Source: Thermoleophilia bacterium (GTDB lineage Bacteria > Actinomycetota > Thermoleophilia > Gaiellales > Gaiellaceae). From it: a stretch of DNA of 37,171 nucleotides. How positions within the stretch are numbered: the stretch's first letter is position 1; each line of letters starts with the position of its first letter. The stretch spans positions 1-37,171 of the forward strand of contig JADGPE010000014.1 in assembly GCA_017882605.1 (NCBI GenBank). The letters run 5' to 3'. Positions 7,727 through 15,113 of the stretch are shown in pieces. Position numbers and translations under genes: made by a program. The notes under the pieces are model-generated. The model was not told the DNA's origin and made no database searches. It was given only the letters and a program-made list of their open reading frames with translations.

Positions 7727-8857
7727 GTGGCAGCGAGCATCACAGCGATTCGCCGCCTCGTCGTGGGGGCGCAGGGATACGCGGGTCGCTTTCGGCGCGC
7801 CGGCGCCGGCGATGTCGAGGCCGCGGTTCGCCGGCTGTCCGCAGTGCAGCTCGACTCGATCTCCACAGTCGACCGCGCCCATCGCCTCACGCTGACCGCC
7901 CGCATCGGCGCCTATCCGCGCGACACTGTCCCGGACCTCCTGCGCTCCGGCCGGATCTTCGAGTACTGGGCGCACGAGGCGTCGCTGCTCCCGATCGAGC
8001 TCTGGCCGCACTTCCGGGCGGTGATGGACGGCCGCGGTCACTGGGGGACGCACGACCACGCGCTCCGCGTGCACGCCGATCTCGTCGAGCCGGTGCTCGA
8101 GCGGATCCGGGCGGAAGGGCCGCTGGCGTCACGCGATTTCGAAGGGCAGGGCCGCGGCGGCATGTGGAGCTGGAAGCCGTCGAAGATGGTGCTCGACGCG
8201 CTGTGGGACAAGGGTGTGCTCGTGATCGCCGAGCGGCGGAACTTCCAGCGTGCGTACGACCTGGCCGAACGCGTGATCCCGAAGCGGTGGCTCGACGCGC
8301 CGACGCCGAGCGAGGATGAGACACTGCGCACGCTCGCGTTGCTCGCGGTCGCAGCCCGCGGCGCGCTGACAGAGCCGGCGATCCGCGAGCACTGGCGGCT
8401 GAAGGGTGGCAAGGCACGGCTGCACCACCACCTGCTCGCCCTCGTCGGCGAGGGGCAGCTGCGTGAGGTCGAGGTGGAGGACTGCGGCCCGCCGTTCTAC
8501 GTCCTGCCGGAAGTCGAGCTCGACGGCGCCCCCGCGCCGCCGGTGCTTGTCTGTCCCTTCGACAACCTCGTCTGGAACCGGCCGCTGCTCGAGCGCCTCT
8601 TCGGCTTCAAGCACGTGATCGAGGTGTACAAGCGCGAACACGAGCGGGTCTTCGGCTACTACGTCTTGCCCCTGCTCGCGGGCGACAGGTTCCTCGGGCG
8701 CGCCGACCTGAAGGCGGACCGCGCCGAAGGCGTGCTGCGGATCCGCCGCTTCACACCGGAGCCGAAAGTGCGCGGGAACATCGACGCCAAGCTCGAGCAG
8801 GCGGCCGCGCGCCTCGCGCGCATTCTCGGGCTCGAGCGGGTAGAACGAACCACGTGA
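7727..8857 (+). CDS. YcaQ/AlkX-type winged-helix DNA glycosylase (paralogue 1)
   Basis: This 376-aa protein is of the HTH_42 superfamily, which includes E. coli YcaQ (AlkX) and Streptomyces AlkZ, monofunctional glycosylases that unhook interstrand crosslinks and remove bulky N-alkyl adducts. The family's catalytic Q-phi-Q/D motif appears as Gln40-Leu-Asp42 in AVQLDSISTV, the QxD form seen in the YcaQ branch. Other family features are FEYWAHEASLLPIELWP, WSWKPSKMVLDALW, a winged-helix region near TLALLAVAARGALTEPAIREHW, and the end segment CPFDNLVWNR...KREHERVFGYYVLP. The GTG start is 3 nt after the CBS stop, so the two are likely co-transcribed. A second paralogue follows with a 4-nt overlap. 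Confidence 0.85.
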   Translation: MAASITAIRRLVVGAQGYAGRFRRAGAGDVEAAVRRLSAVQLDSISTVDRAHRLTLTARIGAYPRDTVPDLLRSGRIFEYWAHEASLLPIELWPHFRAVMDGRGHWGTHDHALRVHADLVEPVLERIRAEGPLASRDFEGQGRGGMWSWKPSKMVLDALWDKGVLVIAERRNFQRAYDLAERVIPKRWLDAPTPSEDETLRTLALLAVAARGALTEPAIREHWRLKGGKARLHHHLLALVGEGQLREVEVEDCGPPFYVLPEVELDGAPAPPVLVCPFDNLVWNRPLLERLFGFKHVIEVYKREHERVFGYYVLPLLAGDRFLGRADLKADRAEGVLRIRRFTPEPKVRGNIDAKLEQAAARLARILGLERVERTT

Positions 8858-9855
8858 AGCCGAGGAAGGTGGGCATCGAGGCGGGCCGGCGCATTGCGGT
8901 GCGTGCGCAGCTCCTCGACGGCTCGGCGACGGACGTGCTGAGCACCGTGCGCCGCCTCGGGTTCCTGCAGCTGGATCCGATCTCGACCGTCGCGCCGCCG
9001 CAACACCTCGTGCTCTGGAGCCGGCTCGGGCCGTTCGACCGGACGGAGCTCGATCGGCTGCTGTGGAAGGAGCGGAAGCTCGTCGAGTGGGACGCGTTCC
9101 TGTGGCCGAGCGAGGACCTGCCGCTCCTGAAGGCACGCATGCGGCGCCGCGACCGGCCGCTCGACCGCCGTCTGATCGCGTATCTGAAGGAGAACGCCTC
9201 GTATCGGCGCTACGTGCTCCGCGAGCTCGAACGGCGCGGGCCGCTGCTGTCGCGCGAGATCGACGACCACGAGCCGAGCGGCCGTGAGGCACACCGCTGG
9301 TGGGGAGAACGGAAGATGGGGCTGATGCTCGGCGTGCTGAATGCGCGGGGCGAGGTCGCGGTCGTCGGCCGGCGCGGCAGGCAGCGCCTCTGGGACCTCG
9401 CGGAGCGCTGGTACCCCGAGACGGAGACGATCCGCTGGGCCGAGGCGAAGCGGATCCTCGAGGAGAACCGCTTCCGATCGCTCGGCGTCAAGCTGGAGCG
9501 GGGCACGCTCGTCGCGCACCCGGAGGCAGTGGACGGCCCGGTCGGCAAGCGCGTGACGTTCCTCTCGCCGTTCGACCGCCTCGTCCACGATCGCAACCGG
9601 GCAGAGACGCTCTGGGGCTTCTACTACCGGCTCGAGATGTACGTGCCGAAGGCGAAGCGCGAGTACGGCTACTACGTGCTGCCGATCCTCCGGGGCGAGC
9701 GGGTGATCGGCCGGATCGAGCCGCTGCACGACCGCAAGACCGGCGAACTGCGCGTGCTCGGCACCTGGTGGGAAGACGGTGTTCGCCCGGTCTCGCTCGC
9801 GGCGCCGCTGCGGCGCCTCGCCCGCTTCCTGGGCGCCCGGCTCGAACAGGCCTAG
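8854..9855 (+). CDS. YcaQ/AlkX-type winged-helix DNA glycosylase (paralogue 2)
   Basis: This 333-aa paralogue of the preceding gene starts at a GTG inside that gene's stop (GTGA). The Gln39-Leu-Asp41 catalytic motif lies in GFLQLDPISTV. It shares the later landmarks: LVEWDAFLWPSEDLPLLKARM, WGERKMGLMLGVL, SPFDRLVHDRNRAETLWGF and KREYGYYVLPIL. It is about 40 aa shorter than the first copy, and identity outside motifs looks modest, so the duplication is old or one copy was acquired. TAGAAC at 8841-8846 ends 7 nt before the start and may provide an internal leaderless promoter as well. The two proteins may divide substrates, but no substrate can be read from the sequence. Confidence 0.84.
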   Translation: MKPRKVGIEAGRRIAVRAQLLDGSATDVLSTVRRLGFLQLDPISTVAPPQHLVLWSRLGPFDRTELDRLLWKERKLVEWDAFLWPSEDLPLLKARMRRRDRPLDRRLIAYLKENASYRRYVLRELERRGPLLSREIDDHEPSGREAHRWWGERKMGLMLGVLNARGEVAVVGRRGRQRLWDLAERWYPETETIRWAEAKRILEENRFRSLGVKLERGTLVAHPEAVDGPVGKRVTFLSPFDRLVHDRNRAETLWGFYYRLEMYVPKAKREYGYYVLPILRGERVIGRIEPLHDRKTGELRVLGTWWEDGVRPVSLAAPLRRLARFLGARLEQA

Positions 9856-9862
9856 CCGAGAC

Positions 9863-9897
9863 GGACATGTCCCGGGGACTGTCCCCGGGACATGTCC
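9863..9897. repeat. 35-bp nested perfect palindrome
   Basis: Two 17-nt arms (GGACATGTCCCGGGGAC and its reverse complement) are separated by a single T. Each arm also contains the 10-bp palindrome GGACATGTCC, so the element is two small palindromes flanking a GC-rich central one. It starts 8 nt after the stop of the second glycosylase gene. It could act as a strong RNA hairpin terminator, though no T-run follows. It could also be a protein site or a copy of a dispersed palindromic repeat. No second copy is visible in this window. Confidence 0.85.
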
Positions 9898-9934
9898 CTT
9901 CCAGGCACGGCGCAGGCGGGCCGAGGTCGGCCGG

Positions 9935-9940
9935 TAGGCT
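9935..9940 (+). promoter_or_regulatory. -10 element TAGGCT, leaderless start at 9947
   Basis: TAGGCT ends 6 nt before the ATG of the gamma-synthase gene, matching the window-wide TANNNT-6-start pattern. No clear -35 hexamer is visible. Confidence 0.55.
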
Positions 9941-9946
9941 CCTCGG

Positions 9947-11098
9947 ATGGACTTCGAGACGCGCGCCATCCACGCGGGGCAGGAGCCCGACCCGGCGACC
10001 GGCGCGATCATCACGCCGATCTACCAGACGTCCACGTTCGTGCAGGAAGCGGTCGGCGTGCACAAGGGCTACGACTATGCCCGCGTCGCGAACCCGACGC
10101 GCACCGCGCTGCAGGTCGCGCTCGCGAGCCTCGAGAACGCGAAACACGGTGTCGCCTTCAGCTCAGGCCTCGGCGCCACGACGACGCTGATGCACCTCGT
10201 GCACCCGAGCGAGCGCGTCGTCCTGATCGCCGACGTCTACGGCGGCGTCTACCGGATGACGTCTCAGATCTACGAGCCGAAGGGCTACCGCTTCACGTAC
10301 GTCCCCGCGAGCGAGTTCGACGACAACCTCGCCGCGCATCTGGACGACGAGGTGAAGCTCGTCTGGGTCGAGACGCCGTCGAATCCGATGCTGAACGTCG
10401 TCGACATCCGCAGGGCCGCAGCCGCAGCGCACGCAGTCGGTGCGCTCCTGATCGTCGACAACACCTTCGCCACGCCGTACCTCCAGCAGCCGCTCGAGCT
10501 CGGCGCCGACGCGGTCGTGCACTCGACGACGAAATACCTCGGCGGCCACAGCGACACGATCGGCGGCTTCATCGCCACGAACGACGATGCACTGGCGGAG
10601 CGCCTCTACTTCCTGCAGAAGTCGCTCGGCGCCGTCCCCGGCCCGTTCGACTCCTGGCTCGTGCTGCGCGGGATCAAGACGCTCGCCGTGCGGATGCGGC
10701 AGCACTCGGAGAACGCGCGCCGGGTCGCGGAGTTTCTCGACGGGCACCCCGGCGTCGAGCGCGTCCTCTACCCCGGCCTCCCCAACCATCCCGGTCACGA
10801 CGTCGCGCGCAACCAGATGCGCGATTTCGGCGGGATGGTCTCGTTCCTGATGGAGTCGGAAGCCGAGGCAGTCGATTTCGTCTCGCGTACGACGATCTTC
10901 CAGCTCGCCGAGTCACTCGGCGGAGTCGAGAGCCTGATCGAGCATCCGGCCCGCATGACGCACGCGTCGACCGCCGACGCGCCGTTCGCGCCACCCGGGA
11001 ACCTCGTGCGCCTCTCGGTCGGGATCGAGTCGGCTGAAGACCTGCTCGCCGATCTCGAGGCCGCGCTCGTCAGACGCTCGGCTCCGGCCCGCGCGTAG
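9947..11098 (+). CDS. Cystathionine gamma-synthase/gamma-lyase family PLP enzyme
   Basis: This 383-aa enzyme is of the Cys/Met metabolism PLP family (fold type I). It opens FETRAIHAGQEPDPATGAI, carries YDYARVANPTRTALQ with the PLP-phosphate tyrosine and arginine, SSGLGATTTLMHL, WVETPSNP and VDNTFATPYLQQP, and places the Schiff-base lysine at Lys196 in HSTTKYLGGHSD. The C-terminal SLGGVESLIEHPARMTHAS is typical of MetB/cystathionine gamma-lyase proteins. Either cystathionine synthesis from an activated homoserine or its cleavage to cysteine is possible. The upstream cystathionine beta-synthase favours cleavage (reverse transsulfuration), by inference. The gene is preceded by its own -10 element and by the 35-bp palindrome. 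Confidence 0.9.
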   Translation: MDFETRAIHAGQEPDPATGAIITPIYQTSTFVQEAVGVHKGYDYARVANPTRTALQVALASLENAKHGVAFSSGLGATTTLMHLVHPSERVVLIADVYGGVYRMTSQIYEPKGYRFTYVPASEFDDNLAAHLDDEVKLVWVETPSNPMLNVVDIRRAAAAAHAVGALLIVDNTFATPYLQQPLELGADAVVHSTTKYLGGHSDTIGGFIATNDDALAERLYFLQKSLGAVPGPFDSWLVLRGIKTLAVRMRQHSENARRVAEFLDGHPGVERVLYPGLPNHPGHDVARNQMRDFGGMVSFLMESEAEAVDFVSRTTIFQLAESLGGVESLIEHPARMTHASTADAPFAPPGNLVRLSVGIESAEDLLADLEAALVRRSAPARA

Positions 11099-11128
11099 GC
11101 GGGAGCGCACGACTGCAAAGATGCGGTC

Positions 11129-11968
11129 GTGCATTCGTTGCGCCTTCTCGACCTCCAGTTCGGTGGCCGGCCGCACGCCGTCGGCGTCTATGTGGTGGAC
11201 ACGGACGACGGCCCCGCCCTCTTCGACTGCGGTCCCTCAGCGACGCTGCCGACTCTCGAAACCAGGCTCGCGGAGCAGGGGCTCGAGCTGTCCGACATCC
11301 GCCACCTGCTTCTCTCGCACATTCACCTCGACCACGCAGGCGCCGCCGGAGCGATCGTCCGAAGGCACCCGAAGCTCACGGTCTGGGTCTCCGCGGTCGG
11401 TGCGCCGCACCTCGTCGACCCAGCTCGGCTCGAGCGTTCGGCACGCCGGCTCTACGGCACGGCGTTCGACAAGCTCTGGGGCGAGCTCGCGCCGGTGCCC
11501 GAGGCGAGCGTTCGCGTGGCCGACGGAGACGTGCTCGGCTGGGAGTCGTTTCCGACACGAGGCCATGCGTCTCACCACATCAGCTACTTCCGGGACGGAA
11601 CGCTGCTCGCCGGCGACGCTACCGGTGTGCGCATGCCGGGCGCGAGCTACATCGTCCCGGTGTCACCACCGCCGGACATCGACATCGAGGGGTGGCACGC
11701 GACGGTGGGAGCGATCCGCGCGCGCGAACCGGAGCGTCTCGCGTTGATTCACTTCGGCGTGCACGAGGACGTCGGCGATCATCTCGACCGGCTCGAACTC
11801 GAGCTTGATCGCTGGGCGGCCCGCGTGCGGGACGGGATGGGAGAGGACGAGTTCGTCGCGGCTGCCCGGGCCGACGCAGGCCAAGACGCCGGCGTCTACG
11901 ACCAGATCGCGCCGTTCTGGCAGTCGTGGCACGGCCTCCGCCGCTACTGGGACAAGCGCGCCGGCTAA
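11129..11968 (+). CDS. Metallo-beta-lactamase-fold hydrolase
   Basis: The product is 279 aa with the dinuclear zinc motif H64-x-H66-x-D68-H69 in SHIHLDHAG. Later ligands are probably the histidine in FPTRGHASHHISYF, the aspartate in LLAGDATGV and the histidine in ALIHFGVHED. This is the general MBL hydrolase pattern (lactonases, glyoxalase II-like and phosphodiesterase-like members); the substrate is not inferable. There is no signal peptide, so it is likely cytosolic. The GTG start follows AAAGAT (11117-11122) by 6 nt, a one-mismatch version of the local -10 pattern. The stop codon overlaps that of the convergent SDR gene by 4 nt. Confidence 0.88.
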   Translation: MHSLRLLDLQFGGRPHAVGVYVVDTDDGPALFDCGPSATLPTLETRLAEQGLELSDIRHLLLSHIHLDHAGAAGAIVRRHPKLTVWVSAVGAPHLVDPARLERSARRLYGTAFDKLWGELAPVPEASVRVADGDVLGWESFPTRGHASHHISYFRDGTLLAGDATGVRMPGASYIVPVSPPPDIDIEGWHATVGAIRAREPERLALIHFGVHEDVGDHLDRLELELDRWAARVRDGMGEDEFVAAARADAGQDAGVYDQIAPFWQSWHGLRRYWDKRAG

Positions 11969-12687
11969 GCCGGATCGCGGACGACGTTCGCCCCCGAGGC
12001 CTGCGCCAGCGCGAGGACGACGATCTCGTCGATGTTCACGTGCGGAGGTCGCGTGAGCGCGAACATGATGCAGTCGGCCACGTCTTCCGCGTGCAGCGGC
12101 CCGCCGAGCGCGACGTTCGAGTAGACGGCCGCCGCCTTCTCTTCGTCACCCTTGAAGCGGACCTTCGAGAAGTTCGTCTCCACCAGCCCCGGCGCGACAT
12201 TCGTGATCCGCACCGGCTTACCGTGCAGGTCGTCGCGCAGGGCGCGGGTGTAGCCGTGCACCGCGAACTTCGAGGCGACGTAGGACGAGCCGTGCGGGTA
12301 CGACCAGATGCCTGCCACGGAACCGAGGTTGACGATGTGCCCGCCGCCATCGACGAGCTGCGGGACACAGAGGCGCGTCATCCGCATCAGGCCGAGCACG
12401 TTCGTCTCGATCACCTCGCGCTCGTCCTCCTCGTGCGACTCCCAGACCGGGTCCCGGCCGCGGGAGAGCCCGGCGTTGTTGACGAGGATGTCCAGGCCGC
12501 CGAGCTCCGCGAGCGCCCGCGAGACGAAGCGCTCGCTCGACACGGGGTCCGTGACGTCGAGCGTGCCGTCGCTGCGCGACCCGGTCACGACCCGGGCTCC
12601 GGCAGCGGCCAGCGCCTGCACCGTCGCTGCTCCGATCCCGCTCGACCCGCCCGTGACGATCGCGCGCTTGCCCTCGAGGTCTGCCAT
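11965..12687 (-). CDS. Short-chain dehydrogenase/reductase
   Basis: This is a classical SDR of 240 aa. The NAD(P)-binding glycine motif is TGGSSGIG (residues 12-19), followed by the NNAG motif at 70-73 and the catalytic Ser123, Tyr136 and Lys140 (YVASK). The segment VAPGLVETNF after the active site is typical, and the overall sequence resembles YdfG-like hydroxy-acid or general alcohol dehydrogenases. Substrate is unresolved. The ATG start is 6 nt downstream of TAGATT on the minus strand, so a leaderless mRNA is predicted. The gene is convergent with the MBL hydrolase, and CTAA at 11965-11968 supplies both stop codons (TAA and TAG). Confidence 0.92.
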   Translation of the reverse strand: MADLEGKRAIVTGGSSGIGAATVQALAAAGARVVTGSRSDGTLDVTDPVSSERFVSRALAELGGLDILVNNAGLSRGRDPVWESHEEDEREVIETNVLGLMRMTRLCVPQLVDGGGHIVNLGSVAGIWSYPHGSSYVASKFAVHGYTRALRDDLHGKPVRITNVAPGLVETNFSKVRFKGDEEKAAAVYSNVALGGPLHAEDVADCIMFALTRPPHVNIDEIVVLALAQASGANVVRDPA

Positions 12688-12693
12688 GCGCGG

Positions 12694-12699
12694 AATCTA
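12694..12699 (-). promoter_or_regulatory. -10 element TAGATT, leaderless start of the SDR gene
   Basis: Reading the minus strand, TAGATT is followed by CCGCGC and then ATG. The 6-nt spacing matches other starts in the window. Confidence 0.6.
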
Positions 12700-12766
12700 G
12701 CGGTGTGGGCGCACGGGTACCCGCAGCAACGATTTCGGCTTCCCGGCGTCTAACTTCGCACTACCC

Positions 12767-13645
12767 ATGCAGCCTTTACCCGGACCCGGCCGCGGCACGC
12801 GGCTGTCGCTGCTCGGCATCGGGCTGCTCGTGCTGCTCAGCGTCGTCGCCTTCGCCAGCCGCAGTGGGCTCGGGCACCGCTCGAGCACCGCCCCGAGCCC
12901 GGGCTACGTCAACTACGCCGTCACGGTCTTCCTGATCCTGTTCGCGCTGATGATCCCGGTGGCGGTCTATGCGTTCCTGCTCCGCTTCCGCGAACGGTCG
13001 ACGGCGACCCGCAAGAGCTTCAAGGCGCGCCTCTACGCCTCCGCAGTGCGCTGGCTCGCGCTGGTGCTGATCGCGTTCGTCGCGTTCTACTTCCACAGCC
13101 GTCATCCGCATCTCCTGCAGCACCTCAATCCGTTCCGCCAGCCGAACACGAAGATTCCCCACGATCACAGCCCCGTGCACCCTGAGCCCAACCCCGAGTT
13201 CCAGTGGAACGTGCTCTGGGTCACGCTCGTCCTCTTCGCCGGTCTCGGTGCATTCGGCTACCGCCGGTGGAGAGCCGGCAAGCTGACGATGGCGCTGCGC
13301 GATCCGGACCTGACGGTCTCAGAGGAGATCGCCGCGTCGATCGACGACGCGATCGAGGATCTCGAGGCGGAGCCGGATGCGCGGCGCGCCGTGATCGCCG
13401 CCTACGCGAGGATGGAGGCCGTGCTCGGTCGAAACGGCTTCCAGCGCGTGCCGAGCGAGACCGCGATCGAGTACCTGCACCGCATCCTGCTCGGTCTCAC
13501 CGCGAACTCGGAGGCGGTCACCCGACTCACCGCGCTCTTCGAGCAGGCGAAGTTCAGCCAGAGAGAGATCGACGCCGCCATGAAGCAGGATGCGATCGGC
13601 GCGCTGCGCGAGATCAGAGCCTCCCTCACAGACGCGCCCGAATGA
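12767..13645 (+). CDS. Membrane protein with C-terminal DUF4129 domain
   Basis: The product is 292 aa with four hydrophobic segments at about residues 12-32, 48-70, 88-107 and 147-165. A histidine- and proline-rich extracytoplasmic loop lies between the third and fourth (FYFHSRHPHLLQHLNPFRQP and following). The C-terminal cytoplasmic part, residues about 190-290, matches the DUF4129 pattern: DARRAVIAAYARMEAVLGRNG, then SETAIEYLHRIL and LTALFEQAKFSQREI. DUF4129 domains usually accompany MoxR, DUF58 and transglutaminase genes, and the first two are downstream here. It is the first gene of a tightly overlapping run. TAACTT (12751-12756) lies 10 nt before the ATG and could be the -10 element. Molecular function is unknown. 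Confidence 0.82.
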   Translation: MQPLPGPGRGTRLSLLGIGLLVLLSVVAFASRSGLGHRSSTAPSPGYVNYAVTVFLILFALMIPVAVYAFLLRFRERSTATRKSFKARLYASAVRWLALVLIAFVAFYFHSRHPHLLQHLNPFRQPNTKIPHDHSPVHPEPNPEFQWNVLWVTLVLFAGLGAFGYRRWRAGKLTMALRDPDLTVSEEIAASIDDAIEDLEAEPDARRAVIAAYARMEAVLGRNGFQRVPSETAIEYLHRILLGLTANSEAVTRLTALFEQAKFSQREIDAAMKQDAIGALREIRASLTDAPE

Positions 13646-14136
13646 GACGCCATCTCCTCGACCTCGTGGTGCTGTCGACGATCGCCACGATCGCGTGCGC
13701 ATACATCGCGCTCGCACAACCGGGAATCCGCAACACCGCGATCTACGCTTACGTGCTGGTCGTGGGCGGACTGGTCATGGTCGTGGTCGTTTCCGCGTTC
13801 GGTGACGCCCTGCCCCGCCATCGCCGGTCCCCCTTCGAGAACGCGCTGGCCGCGGCGGCCCACCCCGAGCGGACGCCCGCCCAGGTCGAGCAGATCGAAC
13901 GCGCAACGACGCTCGGCGTCGCGAACGCCTTCGACCTCCACCGGAGGCTCCTCCCCCAACTGCGTGAGATCGCACAGTGCCGCCTGGAGCGCACGGGCCG
14001 GACGCCGAGCCCCGAGACGCTGGGGCGCTGGTGGGAGCTCCTGCGCCCGGATCGTGTGGAGCCGGAAGATCGGTTCGGCCCGGGCATCTCGCAGAGCGAT
14101 CTCCGCGCCCTCGTCGCCGATCTTGAGAGGATGTGA
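13642..14136 (+). CDS. Small two-TM membrane protein of the MoxR/DUF58 operon
   Basis: The product is 164 aa, starting MRRHLLDLVVLSTIATIACAY. Two transmembrane helices at about 7-27 and 34-54 are followed by a soluble tail with RSPFENALAAAAHPERTPAQVEQIERA and WWELLRPDRVEPEDRFG. The start overlaps the DUF4129 gene stop as ATGA. I recognise no named domain. Proteins of this size and shape commonly sit between DUF4129 and MoxR genes in actinobacterial operons, so a structural role in the same membrane complex is likely by context only. Confidence 0.72.
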   Translation: MRRHLLDLVVLSTIATIACAYIALAQPGIRNTAIYAYVLVVGGLVMVVVVSAFGDALPRHRRSPFENALAAAAHPERTPAQVEQIERATTLGVANAFDLHRRLLPQLREIAQCRLERTGRTPSPETLGRWWELLRPDRVEPEDRFGPGISQSDLRALVADLERM

Positions 14137-15113
14137 GCGTGCCGCCAATCGAGCTCTCCGAGGTGGGCGCGCGTGCGAACGCGGTCATCGACGAGGTTGA
14201 GAAGGCGGTGATCGGCAAGCGCGGCGCGCTCGAGTTGCTGATGCTCGGGCTGCTCGCGGACGGCCACGTGCTGATCGAGGACTACCCGGGCCTCGCGAAG
14301 ACCTTGATGGCCCGCTCGTTCGCGCAGGTCGCGTCGATGGACTTCTCGCGCATCCAGTTCACCCCCGATCTGATGCCGTCGGATGTGACCGGCTCATCGG
14401 TGTTCAACCAACGGGAGTCCGACTTCGAGTTCCGGCCCGGGCCGATCTTCGCCAACCTCCTGCTCGCGGACGAGATCAATCGCGCTCCGCCGAAGACGCA
14501 AGCCGCCCTGCTCGAGGCGATGCAGGAGCGTCAGGTGACCACCGAGGGCGAGACGCGGCGACTCGGACCTCCCTTCCTCGTCCTCGCAACCCAGAACCCG
14601 ATCGAGTACGAAGGCACGTATCCGTTGCCCGAGGCGCAGCTGGACCGGTTCCTGTTGCGGATGTCTGTCGGCTACCCGTCGCGCTCGGACGAGTGGCGAG
14701 TGCTGTCCGACCGCGCCGAGCGGCGCACCGACGAAGTCGTCCTCTCGCCGCTGATCGACCGCGACGCGCTGCTCGCCATGCAACGCGCATGCGAGGAGGT
14801 GCACGTATCCGAGCCCGTCGGCCTCTACATGGTCGACATCGTCACCGCGACGCGCGACTCACAGTCGATTCAGGTCGGCGCATCTCCGCGCGGCTCGCTC
14901 GCGCTGCTGAAGCTGTCCCGGTGCCGCGCTGCGCTCGACGGCCGTGACTACGTCACGCCTGATGACGTCAAGTCGGTCGCTGTGCCGGCGCTCGCGCACC
15001 GTCTGACTCTCCGGCCAGAGCTGTGGGTTCAGCGCATCTCGGCCGAGGACGTCGTTCGGGAGCGGTTGGACACCGTGCCGACGCCCGTCGCCGAAGACCT
15101 CGCGAAGAGTTGA
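14133..15113 (+). CDS. MoxR-family AAA+ ATPase
   Basis: This is a chaperone-like AAA+ ATPase of 326 aa. Walker A is in LIEDYPGLAKTLMARS, Walker B and adjacent residues are LLLADEINRAPPKTQAALLEAMQERQVT, sensor 1 is LATQNPIEYEGTYPLPEAQLDRFLLR, and a C-terminal lid contains ASPRGSLALLKLSR. MoxR ATPases are thought to activate or assemble partner proteins, often the VWA/DUF58 protein encoded next to them, as here. The GTG at 14133 overlaps the upstream stop (GTGA); a second in-frame GTG is at 14139. The downstream DUF58 gene starts inside this gene's stop. Confidence 0.93.
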   Translation: MSVPPIELSEVGARANAVIDEVEKAVIGKRGALELLMLGLLADGHVLIEDYPGLAKTLMARSFAQVASMDFSRIQFTPDLMPSDVTGSSVFNQRESDFEFRPGPIFANLLLADEINRAPPKTQAALLEAMQERQVTTEGETRRLGPPFLVLATQNPIEYEGTYPLPEAQLDRFLLRMSVGYPSRSDEWRVLSDRAERRTDEVVLSPLIDRDALLAMQRACEEVHVSEPVGLYMVDIVTATRDSQSIQVGASPRGSLALLKLSRCRAALDGRDYVTPDDVKSVAVPALAHRLTLRPELWVQRISAEDVVRERLDTVPTPVAEDLAKS

